Under the pieces are notes generated by a model that ran no database searches, was not told where the DNA came from, and saw only the letters and a list, made by a program, of their open reading frames with translations. From assembly GCA_026913215.1 (NCBI GenBank), contig JAPTYK010000001.1, positions 372,001 through 436,000 of the forward strand: 64,000 bases of DNA, written 5' to 3'. Made by a program: the position numbers and the translations under genes. Positions 14,918 through 24,446 of the stretch are shown here, in pieces. Position 1 is the stretch's first letter; each line of letters begins with the position of its first letter. The stretch comes from Streptomyces diastatochromogenes (GTDB lineage Bacteria; Actinomycetota; Actinomycetes; Streptomycetales; Streptomycetaceae).

Positions 14918-15325
14918 ATGAACAGCCGGAGCGAAACCAGGTCCCGTGCGCCCGCCGGGCGGACCGGAACGTCACCGCTCCTCACCCCGGCGCAGGCCCG
15001 GCAGTTGGTCCGCCACACGCTCACGGCCCTCGGCCCCCTGCGGGCCTCCCAGGTCGACGACCTGCTGCTCGTCACCTCGGAACTGGTCACGAACGCCCAC
15101 CGTCACGGGGGCGGGGTCACCTCCTTCGGGGTCGCCGTCGGCCCCGACCGGGTCACGGTCTCCGTGGCCGATTCCAGCGGGGAGCCGCCTCGCCACGAAC
15201 CCCGCGAGGAGCTGTGGTCCGGCGGCTTCGGCTGGCCGATCGTGCTGCGCCTGTGCCGCGAGGTGACGGTGGACGCGCGGCCGGACGGCAAGACCGTCCA
15301 CGCGGCGGTGACGGTCGACCGCTGA
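14918..15325 (+). CDS. anti-sigma-type ATP-binding protein (RsbW-like HATPase)
   Basis: This intact protein of 135 residues has the GHKL-type ATPase fold of anti-sigma kinases. The N-box is SELVTNAHRHG, followed by SVADSSGEPP and a G-rich GGFGWPIVLRL. It begins at ATG 14918 behind AGGAAGAAAGGGA. It is divergent from the SigB/F-type sigma factor, so it may hold that sigma factor inactive. RsbW-like proteins are numerous in Streptomyces, so the partner is inferred only from position. Confidence 0.85.
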   Translation: MNSRSETRSRAPAGRTGTSPLLTPAQARQLVRHTLTALGPLRASQVDDLLLVTSELVTNAHRHGGGVTSFGVAVGPDRVTVSVADSSGEPPRHEPREELWSGGFGWPIVLRLCREVTVDARPDGKTVHAAVTVDR

Positions 15326-15349
15326 GCCGTACCGCCGTGGTCCGGCCCC

Positions 15350-16823
15350 TCAGGCCTGCCGCTCCGGCGGCCCGTGGAGGTGGACGGAGGCGGGGCCGCC
15401 GGCCGTGCGGTGGCGGTCGGCCCAGGAGTCGAGCGCCGCCCGGCAGGCGTGGTCGAGGTGGTGGAGTCCCGAGAGGTCCAGCACGACCGGACGGTCGCGC
15501 GGCAGGGCTTCGAGGGTGTCGAGGATCTTCGGCAGCCGCAGGAAGGTCACCGTGCCCGACAGGCCGACGCGCACCGGCCCCTCGCCCTCGTCGGTGTGGT
15601 CGACGCGCAGGTGCGAGGCGTCCCAGGCCGCTTTGGCGACCGAGACGGCGAGTCCGGTCAGGACGCCTTCGAGCATGCCCGCGGTGACGATCGCCAGGGC
15701 CGTCACCACGAGGACGAGCGCCTCGCCCCGGTGGCCCCGCCACAGGGCGACGAGGCCCCGGAAGGGGATCAGCTTCCAGCCCGCGTGGACGAGGATGCCG
15801 GCGAGCGCCGCGAGCGGCACGTACTCCAGGGTGCCGGGCAGCAGGGCGGCGAAGAGCAGCAGCCACAGCCCGTGGAGCACCCGGGAGGCCTTGGTCCTGG
15901 CGCCCGCCTGGACGTTGGCCGAGCTGCGGACGATCACGGCGGTCATGGGCAGCGCCCCAGCAGGCCGCAGAGCGTGTTGCCGACCCCTGGGCCAGCAGTT
16001 CCCTGTCGTAGTCGGTGGGCGGGCCGTCGTGCAGCCGGTCCACGGCCGCCGCGCTGAACAGGGACTCGGCGGAGGCGATCAGCGCGAAGGCGAGGACGGC
16101 GCCGACCAGGGCCGGGTCGGTCAGGGCGGAGAGCCCGTCCGCTCCCGGCAGCCGCACCGCGTCCAGCACCCCGCTGACCCGTACGGTCGCCACCGGCAGG
16201 TCGAACAGGGCGGTCGCGAGCGCCGCGAGGAGGACGGCGACGAGCGCGCCGGGCACGGCCCGCGCCCGGCGGGGCAGCCGGCGCCAGCCGACGATCAGGA
16301 GGACCGTGGCGGCGGCCACGGCGAGCGGGACGAGCGTCTCCTCGGCGGTCACCGCGCCTCCGAGGGCGGCGGGCAGTCCGAGGAGCCGGTCCGGGCCGGA
16401 GGCGGGGGCGTCGAGTCCGGCCGCGGCGTAGAGCTGGCCGGCCACGATGACGAGGCCGATCCCGGCGAGCATGCCCTCGACGACGGAGAGGGAGATGGCG
16501 CGGAACCAGCGGCCCCAGCGCAGCAGGCCCATGGCGGCCTGGAGCAGGCCCGCGAGGAGCACGGCGACGCCGAGCCCGGCCGGGCCCAGGGTCCGGACGG
16601 CGTCGAGGACGAGGACGGTGAGGCCGGCGGCGGGGCCGGAGACCTGGATGCTGCTGCCCCGCATGAGGCCGGTGAAGACGCCGCCGACGATGCCGGTGAC
16701 GAGACCGAGCTCGGCGGGGACGCCGGAGGCGACGGCCACGCCTATGCAGAGCGGCAGCGCGACGAGGAAGACGACGAGGGAGGCGGCGAAGTCCTGCCGG
16801 AGGTACGGAAAGGAGGAAGCCAT
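15350..16823 (-). CDS. SulP family anion transporter with STAS domain, frameshifted
   Basis: This membrane protein of about 490 residues has ten or more hydrophobic segments beginning DFAASLVVFLVALPLCIGV. The family motif GPAAGLTVLVLDAV follows, and a C-terminal STAS domain (RDRPVVLDLSGLHHLDHA). SulP proteins move sulfate, bicarbonate or related anions. No carbonic anhydrase domain is attached, and the substrate is unknown. The frame changes around 15950-15985. The start is ATG at 16823. Confidence 0.85.
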
Positions 16824-17039
16824 GGAAGGGGTCTTACGCCCTCGCCGGGGCCGTTTCGGGCGACTCGGCGCCCACCGGTGGTTTCCGACCGGAACCGGTC
16901 CGAACGTGACGCGTTCCCCCCGGCGGACGGCGCCCGGAGGTGCGCGTCACCGGGGCGCACCGGGCCGCAGGCGCCCGCACACGCGGTCGAGCGGAGGGCG
17001 TACGGTCGCCACACCGGGGCGCAGGGGGGGCGCCGTGGC

Positions 17040-17608
17040 TCACCACCAGTAGGCGGGGTACCTCGGTGCCGCGCGGCGGGTGCGGGAGGCGGCGAACGCG
17101 GTGAGCACGAGCAGCACCGTGGCCCCGAACAGCAGGGGAGGAACCGGTCGGGCGCGGGGGCCTGGAGCACGATGACGACGGCGGTCGCGCAGGCCGGCGC
17201 GTGCGGGGCGCGGGCCAGGGTGTTCAGCGCCAGGGCGAGCCCAGCGGCGAGGGCGGCCGCCCAGGCGCTGCCGTGGGGGCGACGGCCGCCACGGCGTATC
17301 CGGCGCGGCGGCGACGAGGTGGCCGACGACGACGTTCCGCGGCTGGGCCAGGGGCAGCGCGGGGCGCAGTGCACGAGCGCGGCGCTGGCGGCCAGCGGGG
17401 TATGAGCACCGGTTCGTGGATGAGGGCGCCGACGGCGACGAGCCCGAGGAGGGCGGCGGTCGCGGCGCTGACGCTGTGGAAGGCGGCGGCGGGCGCGGGC
17501 GGCCCGGGCGCGCCCGGCGATCCACGGCAGGCGCGGCGCCCGGGGCGCAGGGGCGCCGGAGGCCGTTTCGGAGGCGGTGTCGGGACGCGGTGCGGCGTCG
17601 ATGCTCAT
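17040..17608 (-). CDS. HPP family membrane protein, frameshifted
   Basis: After frame correction the product is about 190 residues with four hydrophobic segments. LAASAALVHCAPRLPLAQPRN-like and NVVVGHLVAA segments match the HPP family, whose name comes from a conserved HPP motif. The last segment is LLFGATVLLVLTAFAASRTRR. The start is ATG at 17608. Slips occur near 17150, 17280, 17330 and 17400. The function of HPP proteins is not well established, although some have been linked to nitrite transport. Confidence 0.7.
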
Positions 17609-17782
17609 GGGATGCGCGGTTTCCGGGACAGGGACGGGCGGGCGGGAAGGAGCGGTCGTACGGGTCCCTGTGGTCGACAGTCGGCCCGGTCTCACGCCTG
17701 GACCTGGTGCGGCGGCGCGACCTCACACCACTGTAACCAGCGGTTTCCCGCGGCACGGGCGGGGTCGGGGCAGGATCGCCGT

Positions 17783-18600
17783 ATGACCGACACCACGCCC
17801 TCCTTCCGTCTCCTCCCGGAGCCCCGGACTCCCCGTCCTCCTGCACGTGCCGCACGCCTCGCGCGAGGTGCCCCCGGACGTGCGGGCGGGGATCCTGCTC
17901 GACGACGGGGAGCTCGCCCGCGAGCTGGACCACATCACGGACGCCCACACGGACAGGATCGCCACCGTGGCCGCGGCGGCGGCCGGCACGGCGCCCTGGC
18001 GGTTCGTCAACGGGCTCTCGCGGCTCGTCGTCGACCCGGAGCGCTTCCCGGACGAGCGCGAGGAGATGCTCTCCGTCGGGATGGGCGCGGTGTACACCCG
18101 GACCACCCACCGCGCGGCGCTGCGGCCCGCCGGCTTCGACCCGGCGCCGCTGATCGACCGGTACTTCACCCCGTACGCGCGGGCCATGACGGAGGCCGTG
18201 GCCGAGCGGCTCGCCGTGGCGGGGCGGGTGGTGATCGTCGACGTCCACTCGTACCCGACCGGTCCGCTGCCGTACGAGCTGCACGGCGACGGCCCGCGCC
18301 CGCCGGTCTGCCTCGGCACGGACGCCTTCCACACGCCGCCCGCGCTGCTCGACGCGGCGCGGAGGCCTTCGGCGGCTTCGGCGGCGTCGGGACGGACAGC
18401 CCTTCGCCGGGACGTACGTGCCGCTGGAGTTCTACGGCCGGGACCCTCGGGTGGGCGCCCTGATGGTGGAGATCCGCCGCGACCTGTACATGAGCGAGCC
18501 CGGCGGTCCGGCGAACCCCGGCGCCGAGGCGCTCGGGGCGGCGCTGGCCGCCCTGGTCGACGCGGTGGCCCCAGCGGGTGGACGCGTCCGATCGGCGTAA
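17783..18600 (+). CDS. N-formylglutamate amidohydrolase family enzyme, frameshifted
   Basis: The protein has the family pattern: LLHVPHASREVPPDVRAG with a metal-ligand His, DHITDAHTDRI, RFVNGLSRLVVDPERFPD, and VVIVDVHSYPTGPLPYE. These metal-dependent hydrolases release glutamate from N-formylglutamate in histidine breakdown. No other hut gene is nearby, so the substrate is uncertain. The start is ATG at 17783. Slips occur near 17835, 18360 and 18405. The stop is TAA at 18598. Corrected length is about 273 residues. Confidence 0.8.
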
Positions 18601-18610
18601 AATCGGGGAG

Positions 18611-18858
18611 ATGAACCCACTCCGCTACGAGCTGGTGTTCTCCGACGGCACAGGCTCGGCCCAGGACGTCGTGATCGTGGAGCGCACGCAGCTCACGGGG
18701 TCCGGGGGCCATCCGGTGTACACCGACGCCACCGGCATCATCCGGGCCGAGATCAGCGACCGGGCCGAGGTCCGCATGCTCGCCTCGGGCGGCCACCAGG
18801 AGCACGACCGGAGCGTCCTGGCCCGCCCCTCCCCGATACCGACGGCTCCCCGGCCTGA
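18611..18858 (+). CDS. small DUF6296-like protein, frameshifted near the end
   Basis: The ORF starts at ATG 18611, only 10 bases after the amidohydrolase stop, with GGGGAG as ribosome site. It encodes about 82 residues beginning MNPLRYELVFSDGT, with GGHPVYTDATGIIRAEISDR in the middle. The pattern resembles a small streptomycete family that I recall as DUF6296, and its function is unknown. One missing base near 18835 hides the natural stop at 18856-18858. Confidence 0.55.
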
Positions 18859-19130
18859 GCTCCCTCACGCGCGCGGTCGCTCCGGAACGGCCCGGAACGG
18901 CCCGGGGCGGGCCGGACGCTCCGGGTGCGCGGGCCGGGCGGGCCCGCGGCATCACCGAAGGGCTGATCGGGTGGCGGCTCCGTGGCCGTGGGCGCGGCGC
19001 CCGGTCGTTCCGCCCGGCGGGGCGAGACAGTGGACGGGATTTCCGGCCGGACCGACCCGGGGCCCTCTCGACGGGGGCAGCCGGGTGGCGGCCCGCCCGA
19101 CCGCCCACTCGTCCGCAAGGGGACGCCTCG

Positions 19131-19847
19131 ATGACCGACACCGACACGTCCTACCGCGATCTCCGCGCCCTGGTGCTCAACTGCACCCTCAAGCGGTCGC
19201 CGGAGCGGAGCCACACCCAGGGGCTGATCGACATCAGCACCGGGATCATGGAGCGCCAGGGCGTGGAGGTCGAGGTGCTCAGGGCGGTGGACATCGACAT
19301 CGCGACCGGTGTCTGGCCGGACATGACCGAGCACGGGTGGGAGACCGACGAGTGGCCGGTCATCTACTCGAAGGTGATGGCGGCGGACATCCTCACCCTG
19401 GCGGGGCCCGTGTGGCTGGGCGACAACTCCTCGGTCATGAAGAAGGTGATCGAGCGCCTGTACGCCTGCTCGTCGATCCTGAACGAGCACGGCCAGTACG
19501 CGTACTACGGCCGTGTGGGCGGCTGTCTGATCACCGGCAACGAGGACGGCGCCAAGCACTGCGCGATGAACGTCCTCTACAGCCTCCAGCACCTGGGCTA
19601 CGTCATCCCGCCGCAGGCCGACGCGGGCTGGGTCGGCCCGGCCGGCCCGGGACCGTCCTACCTCGACCCCGGCTCGGGCGGCCCGGAGAACGACTTCACC
19701 AACCGCAACACCACCTTCATGACCTGGAACCAGCTCCACCTCGCCCGCCTGCTCAAGGACGCCGGCGGCATCCCCGCCCACGGCAACCAGCGCTCCGAGT
19801 GGGACGCCGGCTGCCGCTTCGACTTCGAGAACCCGGAACACCGTTGA
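19131..19847 (+). CDS. flavodoxin-like NAD(P)H-dependent FMN reductase
   Basis: This intact protein of 238 residues has the flavodoxin-like fold of NADPH-dependent FMN reductases. The early phosphate-binding strand-loop is RALVLNCTLKRSPERS, and the flavin-contact region is ADILTLAGPVWLGDNSSVMKKVIERL. GGCLITGNEDGAKHC is a family segment. The likely role is FMN-dependent reduction of quinones or similar electrophiles in the cytoplasm. It has its own upstream gap of 272 bp (18859-19130), in which I see only a 10-bp direct repeat at 18882-18901. Confidence 0.82.
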   Translation: MTDTDTSYRDLRALVLNCTLKRSPERSHTQGLIDISTGIMERQGVEVEVLRAVDIDIATGVWPDMTEHGWETDEWPVIYSKVMAADILTLAGPVWLGDNSSVMKKVIERLYACSSILNEHGQYAYYGRVGGCLITGNEDGAKHCAMNVLYSLQHLGYVIPPQADAGWVGPAGPGPSYLDPGSGGPENDFTNRNTTFMTWNQLHLARLLKDAGGIPAHGNQRSEWDAGCRFDFENPEHR

Positions 19848-19947
19848 GCGCGGTCCGGGACGAGCCCCCGCGACCCCGGCCGGGTCCGAAGGAAAGGCCC
19901 TGGCTCCCGGAGACCGGCGGGGGCGGGATGCCCGGGGCCACACCGGC

Positions 19948-19988
19948 TTGACGTGCACACGGACGGGACTTAGCTTCGCCTTACCTAA
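19948..19988 (+). promoter_or_regulatory. promoter with overlapping DtxR/IdeR-type iron box
   Basis: TTGACG at 19948-19953 and TAGCTT at 19971-19976 are spaced by 17 bases and form a good -35/-10 pair. A 19-bp element at 19970-19988 matches the DtxR/IdeR/DmdR iron-box consensus at 15 of 19 positions by my count and covers the -10. An iron-loaded repressor there would block transcription of the membrane protein gene starting at 20022. Confidence 0.65.
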
Positions 19989-20021
19989 GTTACGCTGTCC
20001 GTACGTCCGGAAGACCACCGC

Positions 20022-20575
20022 ATGTCCAGAACCGCGCAGGGGCTCAGACCCGCGCAGGAGCTCACCCCGTCCTGGCTCCTCACCACCATCGGGCTCGGCG
20101 CCACCGCGTGCATCGCGGCGGCCTGCTGGACCGCAGGACACGTCCACGCGGACGCCTCCCTGCTGACGGTGGCCCGCTTCCTGCACGTCGCCTTCCTCGT
20201 CGTCGGGCTCGGTTCGGTGCTGGCCGTCGACTGGTTCGCGGTGCTCTGGCTGACCGGGAGGCGGCCCCTCGCCGGTGTGCTCGACACGGCCGTCGCCCTG
20301 CAGACCCCGATCTGGGCGGGACTCGGCGGGCTCGTCGTCTCCGGGCTCTTCCTCCGCCCCGACCTCCACTCCCCGCTGACCCTGGCCAAACTGGGGCTCG
20401 TCGTCGCCGTCACCCTCAACGGCCTCTGGGCGCACCGGCTCGGCCAGCGCCTGGAGGCCCACCGCGACGGCCCGGTCCCCGCCGGCTGCTCGTCCTCGCG
20501 GGCCTGGCGGCGACCGTCAGCCAGACCGGCTGGTGGGGCGCCTCCCTCATCGGCTTCCTCAACAGCCAGTCCTGA
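20022..20575 (+). CDS. iron-box-controlled integral membrane protein, frameshifted
   Basis: The product of about 184 residues has four hydrophobic segments: LLTTIGLGATACIAAACW, FLHVAFLVVGLGSVLAVDW, TPIWAGLGGLVVSGLFL and a last one in shifted frame (LLVLAGLAATVSQTGW). The His in RFLHV at the start of a helix recalls heme- or metal-binding membrane proteins of the CopD/DUF2269 kind, but I cannot name the family. The frame changes near 20487. The iron box upstream suggests a role in iron uptake or redox. The start is ATG at 20022. Confidence 0.65.
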
Positions 20576-20576
20576 T

Positions 20577-20606
20577 TTGGGTTTGTCGGACGTTCATCAA
20601 TACGAT
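20577..20606 (+). promoter_or_regulatory. promoter for leaderless vWA gene
   Basis: TTGGGT (20577-20582) and TACGAT (20601-20606) are spaced by 18 bases. The expected transcription start coincides with the ATG at 20613, so the mRNA is probably leaderless. Confidence 0.45.
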
Positions 20607-20612
20607 CCGGCG

Positions 20613-21887
20613 ATGATCACGAGAAAACGGCTGGCGACCGGGGCCTGCGCGCTGCTCGCCGCCCTGAGCGTCGCGCTCCTGCCGACGGGCGCGGCCGCCG
20701 ACGAGCCGGTGGCGAAGGAATCCCCCAAGGTCGAGCTGGTCCTCGACGTCAGCGGCTCCATGCGGGCCAAGGACATCGACGGCAAGTCCCGCATGAGCGC
20801 CGCCAAGCAGGCCTTCAACGAGGTCCTGGACGCGGTGCCGGAGGAGGTCCGGCTCGGCATCCGCACGCTCGGCGCCGACTACCCCGGCAACGACCGCAAG
20901 CGCGGCTGCAAGGACACCCGCTCGCTGTACCCGGTCGGGCCGCTCGACCGGACCGAGGCCAAGACCGCCGTCGCCACCCTCGCCCCGACCGGCTGGACGC
21001 CGATCGGTCCGGCGCTGCTCGGCGCGGCCGACGACCTCGGCGAGGACGGGGCGAGCAAGCGGATCGTGCTCATCACGGACGGCGAGGACACCTGCGCCCC
21101 GCTCGACCCGTGCCAGGTGGCCCGGGAGATCGCGGCGAAGGGCATCCACCTCGTCATCGACACCCTGGGCCTGGTGCCGGACGCCAAGACCCGGCAGCAG
21201 CTGACCTGCATCGCGGAGGCCACCGGAGGCACGTACACCTCGGTCCACCGCACCGAGGACCTCTCCCGCCGCGTCAAGCAGCTGGTGGACCGCGCGGCCG
21301 ACCCGGTCGTGACGCCCGTGGCCACCGAGGGCGCGGCACGGTGCGAGAAGGCTCCGCAGCTGAAGCCCGGCCTCTACACGGACCGCGAGTCCTTCGGCGA
21401 GCACCGCTGGTACCGGGTGGACCTGCTGCCCGGCCAGGAACTGCGCGCCTCCGTCAGCGTGTCGGCCGACCGGGCCGTCAACGAGGACTACGGGGTGCTG
21501 CTGCGCGCCGTCACCCTCCACGGCCGGGAGATCGTCCGCGGCTCCGAGGCGGGCGACGGACGCACCGACGTGATCTCGACCGGACTGCGCTATCCGAAGC
21601 CGGAGGCCGACGACGGGCCCGGGGACGCGAAGCCGGCGGCCGAGACGGTCTGCCTCCAGGTCAGCAATTCCTTCTCCGCTCCCCCGTCGGTGAAGACGAC
21701 CCCGGGCATGCCGGTCGAGCTGACGGTCGACGTCGTCGACGGCCCCTCGTCCGCCTCGGACGTCGCCTCGTTCGGTCTCGGCCGCGGCTGGTGGCTGCTC
21801 GGCGTGCTCGTCCTCGCCGGCTTCCTCGCCGGTCTGCTCTGGGGCTGGCTGTCCCGCTGGCGCATCGCCGTCTGGAGGACCAACTGA
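20613..21887 (+). CDS. secreted, membrane-anchored von Willebrand factor A domain protein
   Basis: This intact protein of 424 residues has a signal peptide (about residues 1-29). A vWA domain with the metal-ion site DVSGSM near residues 43-48 follows, with its remaining parts in TGWTPIGPAL and VLITDGEDTC. Next comes a beta-rich region (about 240-380) and a C-terminal membrane segment LLGVLVLAGFLAGLLWGW followed by RWR. The vWA domain therefore faces outward. It overlaps the next gene by TGATG. A calcium- or magnesium-dependent adhesion or scaffold role is the family norm. The partner is unknown. Confidence 0.85.
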   Translation: MITRKRLATGACALLAALSVALLPTGAAADEPVAKESPKVELVLDVSGSMRAKDIDGKSRMSAAKQAFNEVLDAVPEEVRLGIRTLGADYPGNDRKRGCKDTRSLYPVGPLDRTEAKTAVATLAPTGWTPIGPALLGAADDLGEDGASKRIVLITDGEDTCAPLDPCQVAREIAAKGIHLVIDTLGLVPDAKTRQQLTCIAEATGGTYTSVHRTEDLSRRVKQLVDRAADPVVTPVATEGAARCEKAPQLKPGLYTDRESFGEHRWYRVDLLPGQELRASVSVSADRAVNEDYGVLLRAVTLHGREIVRGSEAGDGRTDVISTGLRYPKPEADDGPGDAKPAAETVCLQVSNSFSAPPSVKTTPGMPVELTVDVVDGPSSASDVASFGLGRGWWLLGVLVLAGFLAGLLWGWLSRWRIAVWRTN

Positions 21888-22712
21888 TGCGTACCGTACG
21901 CATGATCGCCACGGCCGCGCTCGCGGGCGCGGCCCTGCTCGGCCTCGCGGCCCCGGCCGCCCTGGCCGACACCCCAGCGCCTCGGCGTCCCCTCCGAGGA
22001 GGCCGGGCCCACCGAGGCCGGCACCACCTTCCGCACCGCCGCCCGGTTCCTCCCGGGGCAGCAGGCCACCGCCCAGGCCTCCTCGGGTGACTACCTGTAC
22101 TGGGTGTTCCCGGCGGACACCGGGGAGCGGCCGACCGTGAAGGCCGGCATCACGCTGCCCGACCCGTCCCTGCGGCACGGGCCCGCCACCTGGCGGATCG
22201 ACGTGTACGACGGGCTGCGGCGGCGCCAGCCGTGCATGTACGGGATGCAGTCCCGTACGGCCGCCAAGGAGACCGCGTCCATCGAGCTGGCCTGTGTGCT
22301 GCGCCCGGTCCGGGCCTCGGCCGACGCCTGGGCGAACGACCCGCTGCCCGGCAGCTACTACGTCCGGCTGACCCGCACCGGCGGCCCGGACGAGGACCTC
22401 GGCCAGCCGTTCACCGCGCGGATCGGCGTCGACGTCTCCGACAAGGGCGGCGCCTACGCCACCGACGGCGCGCTCGCCGCGCCGCTCGTCCCCGGCGCGA
22501 CCACCGCCGACCGGGCGAAGGCGGACGAGGACGCCGGCCGGAAGACCGCCGTCGAGGCGGCGGCCCCGGAGGACGGCTGGTCCTCCGGCTGGTGGTCGGA
22601 CCGCTGGGTCTGGACCCTGGCGGGCGGCGTCCTGGCCGCGCTCGCGGGCATCGGCGGCTACGTCCTGACGCGCGGCGCGGGCCGCCCGTCCCGGGTGCCG
22701 CCGGGCGTCTGA
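21887..22712 (+). CDS. secreted membrane-anchored partner of the vWA protein, frameshifted
   Basis: The start ATG at 21887 overlaps the vWA stop codon, so the pair is co-translated. The signal peptide is MRTVRMIATAALAGAALLGLAAPAALA-like. The ectodomain has a repeated theme also found in the vWA protein's C-terminal part (GDYLYWVFPADTGERP beside HRWYRVDLLPGQE), and a C-terminal membrane segment is followed by arginines. One slip near 21975 separates signal and mature part. Both proteins have the same topology. I do not recognise a named family. Confidence 0.72.
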
Positions 22713-22728
22713 CCCGGCCCGGAACGTG

Positions 22729-22757
22729 GAGGCCCCACCGCGCGCGGTGGGGGCCTC
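22729..22757. terminator. bidirectional hairpin terminator
   Basis: GAGGCCCCACCG (22729-22740) pairs with 22745-22757, with one bulged G and a 4-base loop. It separates the vWA-partner gene from the convergent MFS gene. Confidence 0.75.
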
Positions 22758-22782
22758 GGTGCGTCCGGGGCGACAGGCGGGT

Positions 22783-24000
22783 TCACCCGCGGGCCGGGAA
22801 ACCGTGCGCGCGGGCTCCGGTCACGAGCGCGACCACCGGGACGAGCAGGACGAGGACGCTCCAGGGCAGCGCGCCGGCGCCGAGCCCGTCGAGGAGGAGG
22901 CCGCCGGCGACACCGCCCGCCGCCATGGCCGCGTTCCAGAGGCTGACCAGCATCGTCTGCGCCGTGTCGGCCGCGTCCCCGCCCGCCTCGGCGACGGCCG
23001 TCTGCAGCAGGGTGGGCGCGCCGCCCCAGCCGAGGCCCCAGAGCGCGGCGGCCACCAGGACCAGGGCCGTGCTCGCCGCCGGGACGGCGAACGCGGCCGC
23101 CGCGACGGCCAGGAGGACCGTCCCGCCGAGGGTCAGGACCCGGAGCCTGCGGTCGATGTGACGGCCCGTGAACCAGATCCCGGCGAGCGAGGCGGCGCCG
23201 AAGACCAGCAGGACGAGACCGGTGGAGCCGCCGAGGCCGAGGTGGTCCAGGTAGGCGGCGACGTACGTGTAGAGCACGGTGTGGGCCAGGACGAGGGTGA
23301 AGGTGACGGCCAGGACCGGCAGAACGCCGGGGACCTTCAGGGTGCGGGCCACCGGGGCGCGTCCGCCGCGCGGTTCGCCCGGCAGGTCGGGCACGGCGAG
23401 CGCGATCCAGCCGAGGAGCCCGACGGCGATCACGGTCATGGCGGCGAAGGCGGCCCGCCAGCCGACGGCCTCGCCGAGGAAGGTGCCGGCCGGGACGCCG
23501 AGGGAGAGGGCGAGCGGGATGCCGGTCATCGCGACGGCGACGGCGCGGCCCTGGAGGTGCGCGGGGCGATGCGGCGGGCGTAGCCGGCGAGCAGGGCCCA
23601 GGCGAGGCCCGCGGCGACCCCGGCGAGGAAGCGGGCGCCCATGGTGAGGGCGTACGAGGAGGAGAACGCCGTGACGGTGTTGGCGGCGGCGAACCCGGCC
23701 ATCGAGGCGAGCAGCAGGCGCTTGCGGCGCCAGCCGGCGGTGCGGGCGGCGAGCGGCACGGCGGTGAGGGCCGTCCCGAGGGCGTAGCCGGTGACCGACT
23801 GGCCCATGGCGGCCTCGCCGACGCCGAGGTCGGCGCTCATGCCGGGCAGGACCCCGGCGGGAGGGTCTCGGTGAGGCTGGTGACGAAGACGGCGGTGGCG
23901 AGGGCGAGGAGGGCCGGGAGGGCAACCGGCCGGAGGCGGGGCGGGGTTCGGGGTGCGCGGGGGTGGCGGAACCGGCCGCCACTGTCGTGTCGTGGGTCAT
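22783..24000 (-). CDS. MFS efflux transporter, frameshifted
   Basis: This 12-helix major facilitator of the AraJ/drug-efflux type is about 405 residues long. Landmarks are PGMSADLGVGEAAMGQSVTGY, GARFLAGVAAGLAWALL and GWRAAFAAMTVIAVGLLGW. Slips occur near 23560 and 23860-23930. The start is ATG at 24000. It is divergent from a MerR regulator with a palindrome between them, which is the usual arrangement of an inducible efflux pump. The substrate is unknown. Confidence 0.83.
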   Translation of the reverse strand: MTHDTTVAAGSATPAHPEPRPASGRLPSRPSSPSPPPSSSPASPRPSRRGPARHERRPRRRRGRHGPVGHRLRPRDGPHRRAARRPHRRLAPQAPAARLDGRVRRRQHRHGVLLLVRPHHGRPLPRRGRRGPRLGPARRLRPPHRPAHLQGRAVAVAMTGIPLALSLGVPAGTFLGEAVGWRAAFAAMTVIAVGLLGWIALAVPDLPGEPRGGRAPVARTLKVPGVLPVLAVTFTLVLAHTVLYTYVAAYLDHLGLGGSTGLVLLVFGAASLAGIWFTGRHIDRRLRVLTLGGTVLLAVAAAAFAVPAASTALVLVAAALWGLGWGGAPTLLQTAVAEAGGDAADTAQTMLVSLWNAAMAAGGVAGGLLLDGLGAGALPWSVLVLLVPVVALVTGARAHGFPARG

Positions 24001-24018
24001 GTCCGTATGCTCGAACCC

Positions 24019-24032
24019 TCACATTGATGTGA
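24019..24032. promoter_or_regulatory. MerR-type operator between efflux gene and regulator
   Basis: TCACAT-TG-ATGTGA is a perfect palindrome. On the minus strand, TTGACC (-35) at 24039-24034 precedes it directly, so the dyad lies in the promoter spacer of the MFS gene, as MerR activators require. The MFS start follows closely, so its mRNA may be nearly leaderless. I could not place a clear -10. Confidence 0.55.
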
Positions 24033-24063
24033 AGGTCAAGCGATTGCCCGGAGGGGGCCTCCC

Positions 24064-24444
24064 ATGCGGATCGGCGAGCTGTCCGAGCGCACCGGAACAC
24101 CGCGCAGACTGCTGCGCTACTACGAGGAGCAGGGTCTCATCGTCGCCGACCGGCTGCCGAACGGCTACCGGGTCTACGACGCGTCGAACGTGGACCGGGT
24201 GATGCAGATCAGGGGTCTGCTCGACGCCGGTCTGCCGACCCGGATCATCAAGCAGATCCTGCCCTGTCTCAACAAGCCGCGGACGATCCACTTCCCCGAC
24301 GCGACCCCGGAGATGCTGGAGACCCTGGAGAACGAGCGGGACCGGATGACCGACCGGATCCGCTGCCTGACCCGGAACCGGGACGCGGTGGCGGAGTACC
24401 TCGACGCGGTACGGGAGAAGCTGACGTCGGGATCGCCGGCGTAG
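24064..24444 (+). CDS. MerR family transcriptional regulator
   Basis: This intact protein of 126 residues has a winged helix (MRIGELSERTGTPRRLLRYY, then EEQGLIVADRLPNGYRVYD) and a dimerising coiled coil at the C-terminus (LENERDRMTDRIRCLTRNRD). There is one Cys in the ILPCLNKPRTIHFPD segment. It likely controls the divergent MFS pump and itself through the palindrome between them. A small-molecule inducer is expected for this subgroup rather than a metal, since no metal-ligand cluster is seen. Confidence 0.88.
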   Translation: MRIGELSERTGTPRRLLRYYEEQGLIVADRLPNGYRVYDASNVDRVMQIRGLLDAGLPTRIIKQILPCLNKPRTIHFPDATPEMLETLENERDRMTDRIRCLTRNRDAVAEYLDAVREKLTSGSPA

Positions 24445-24446
24445 CG

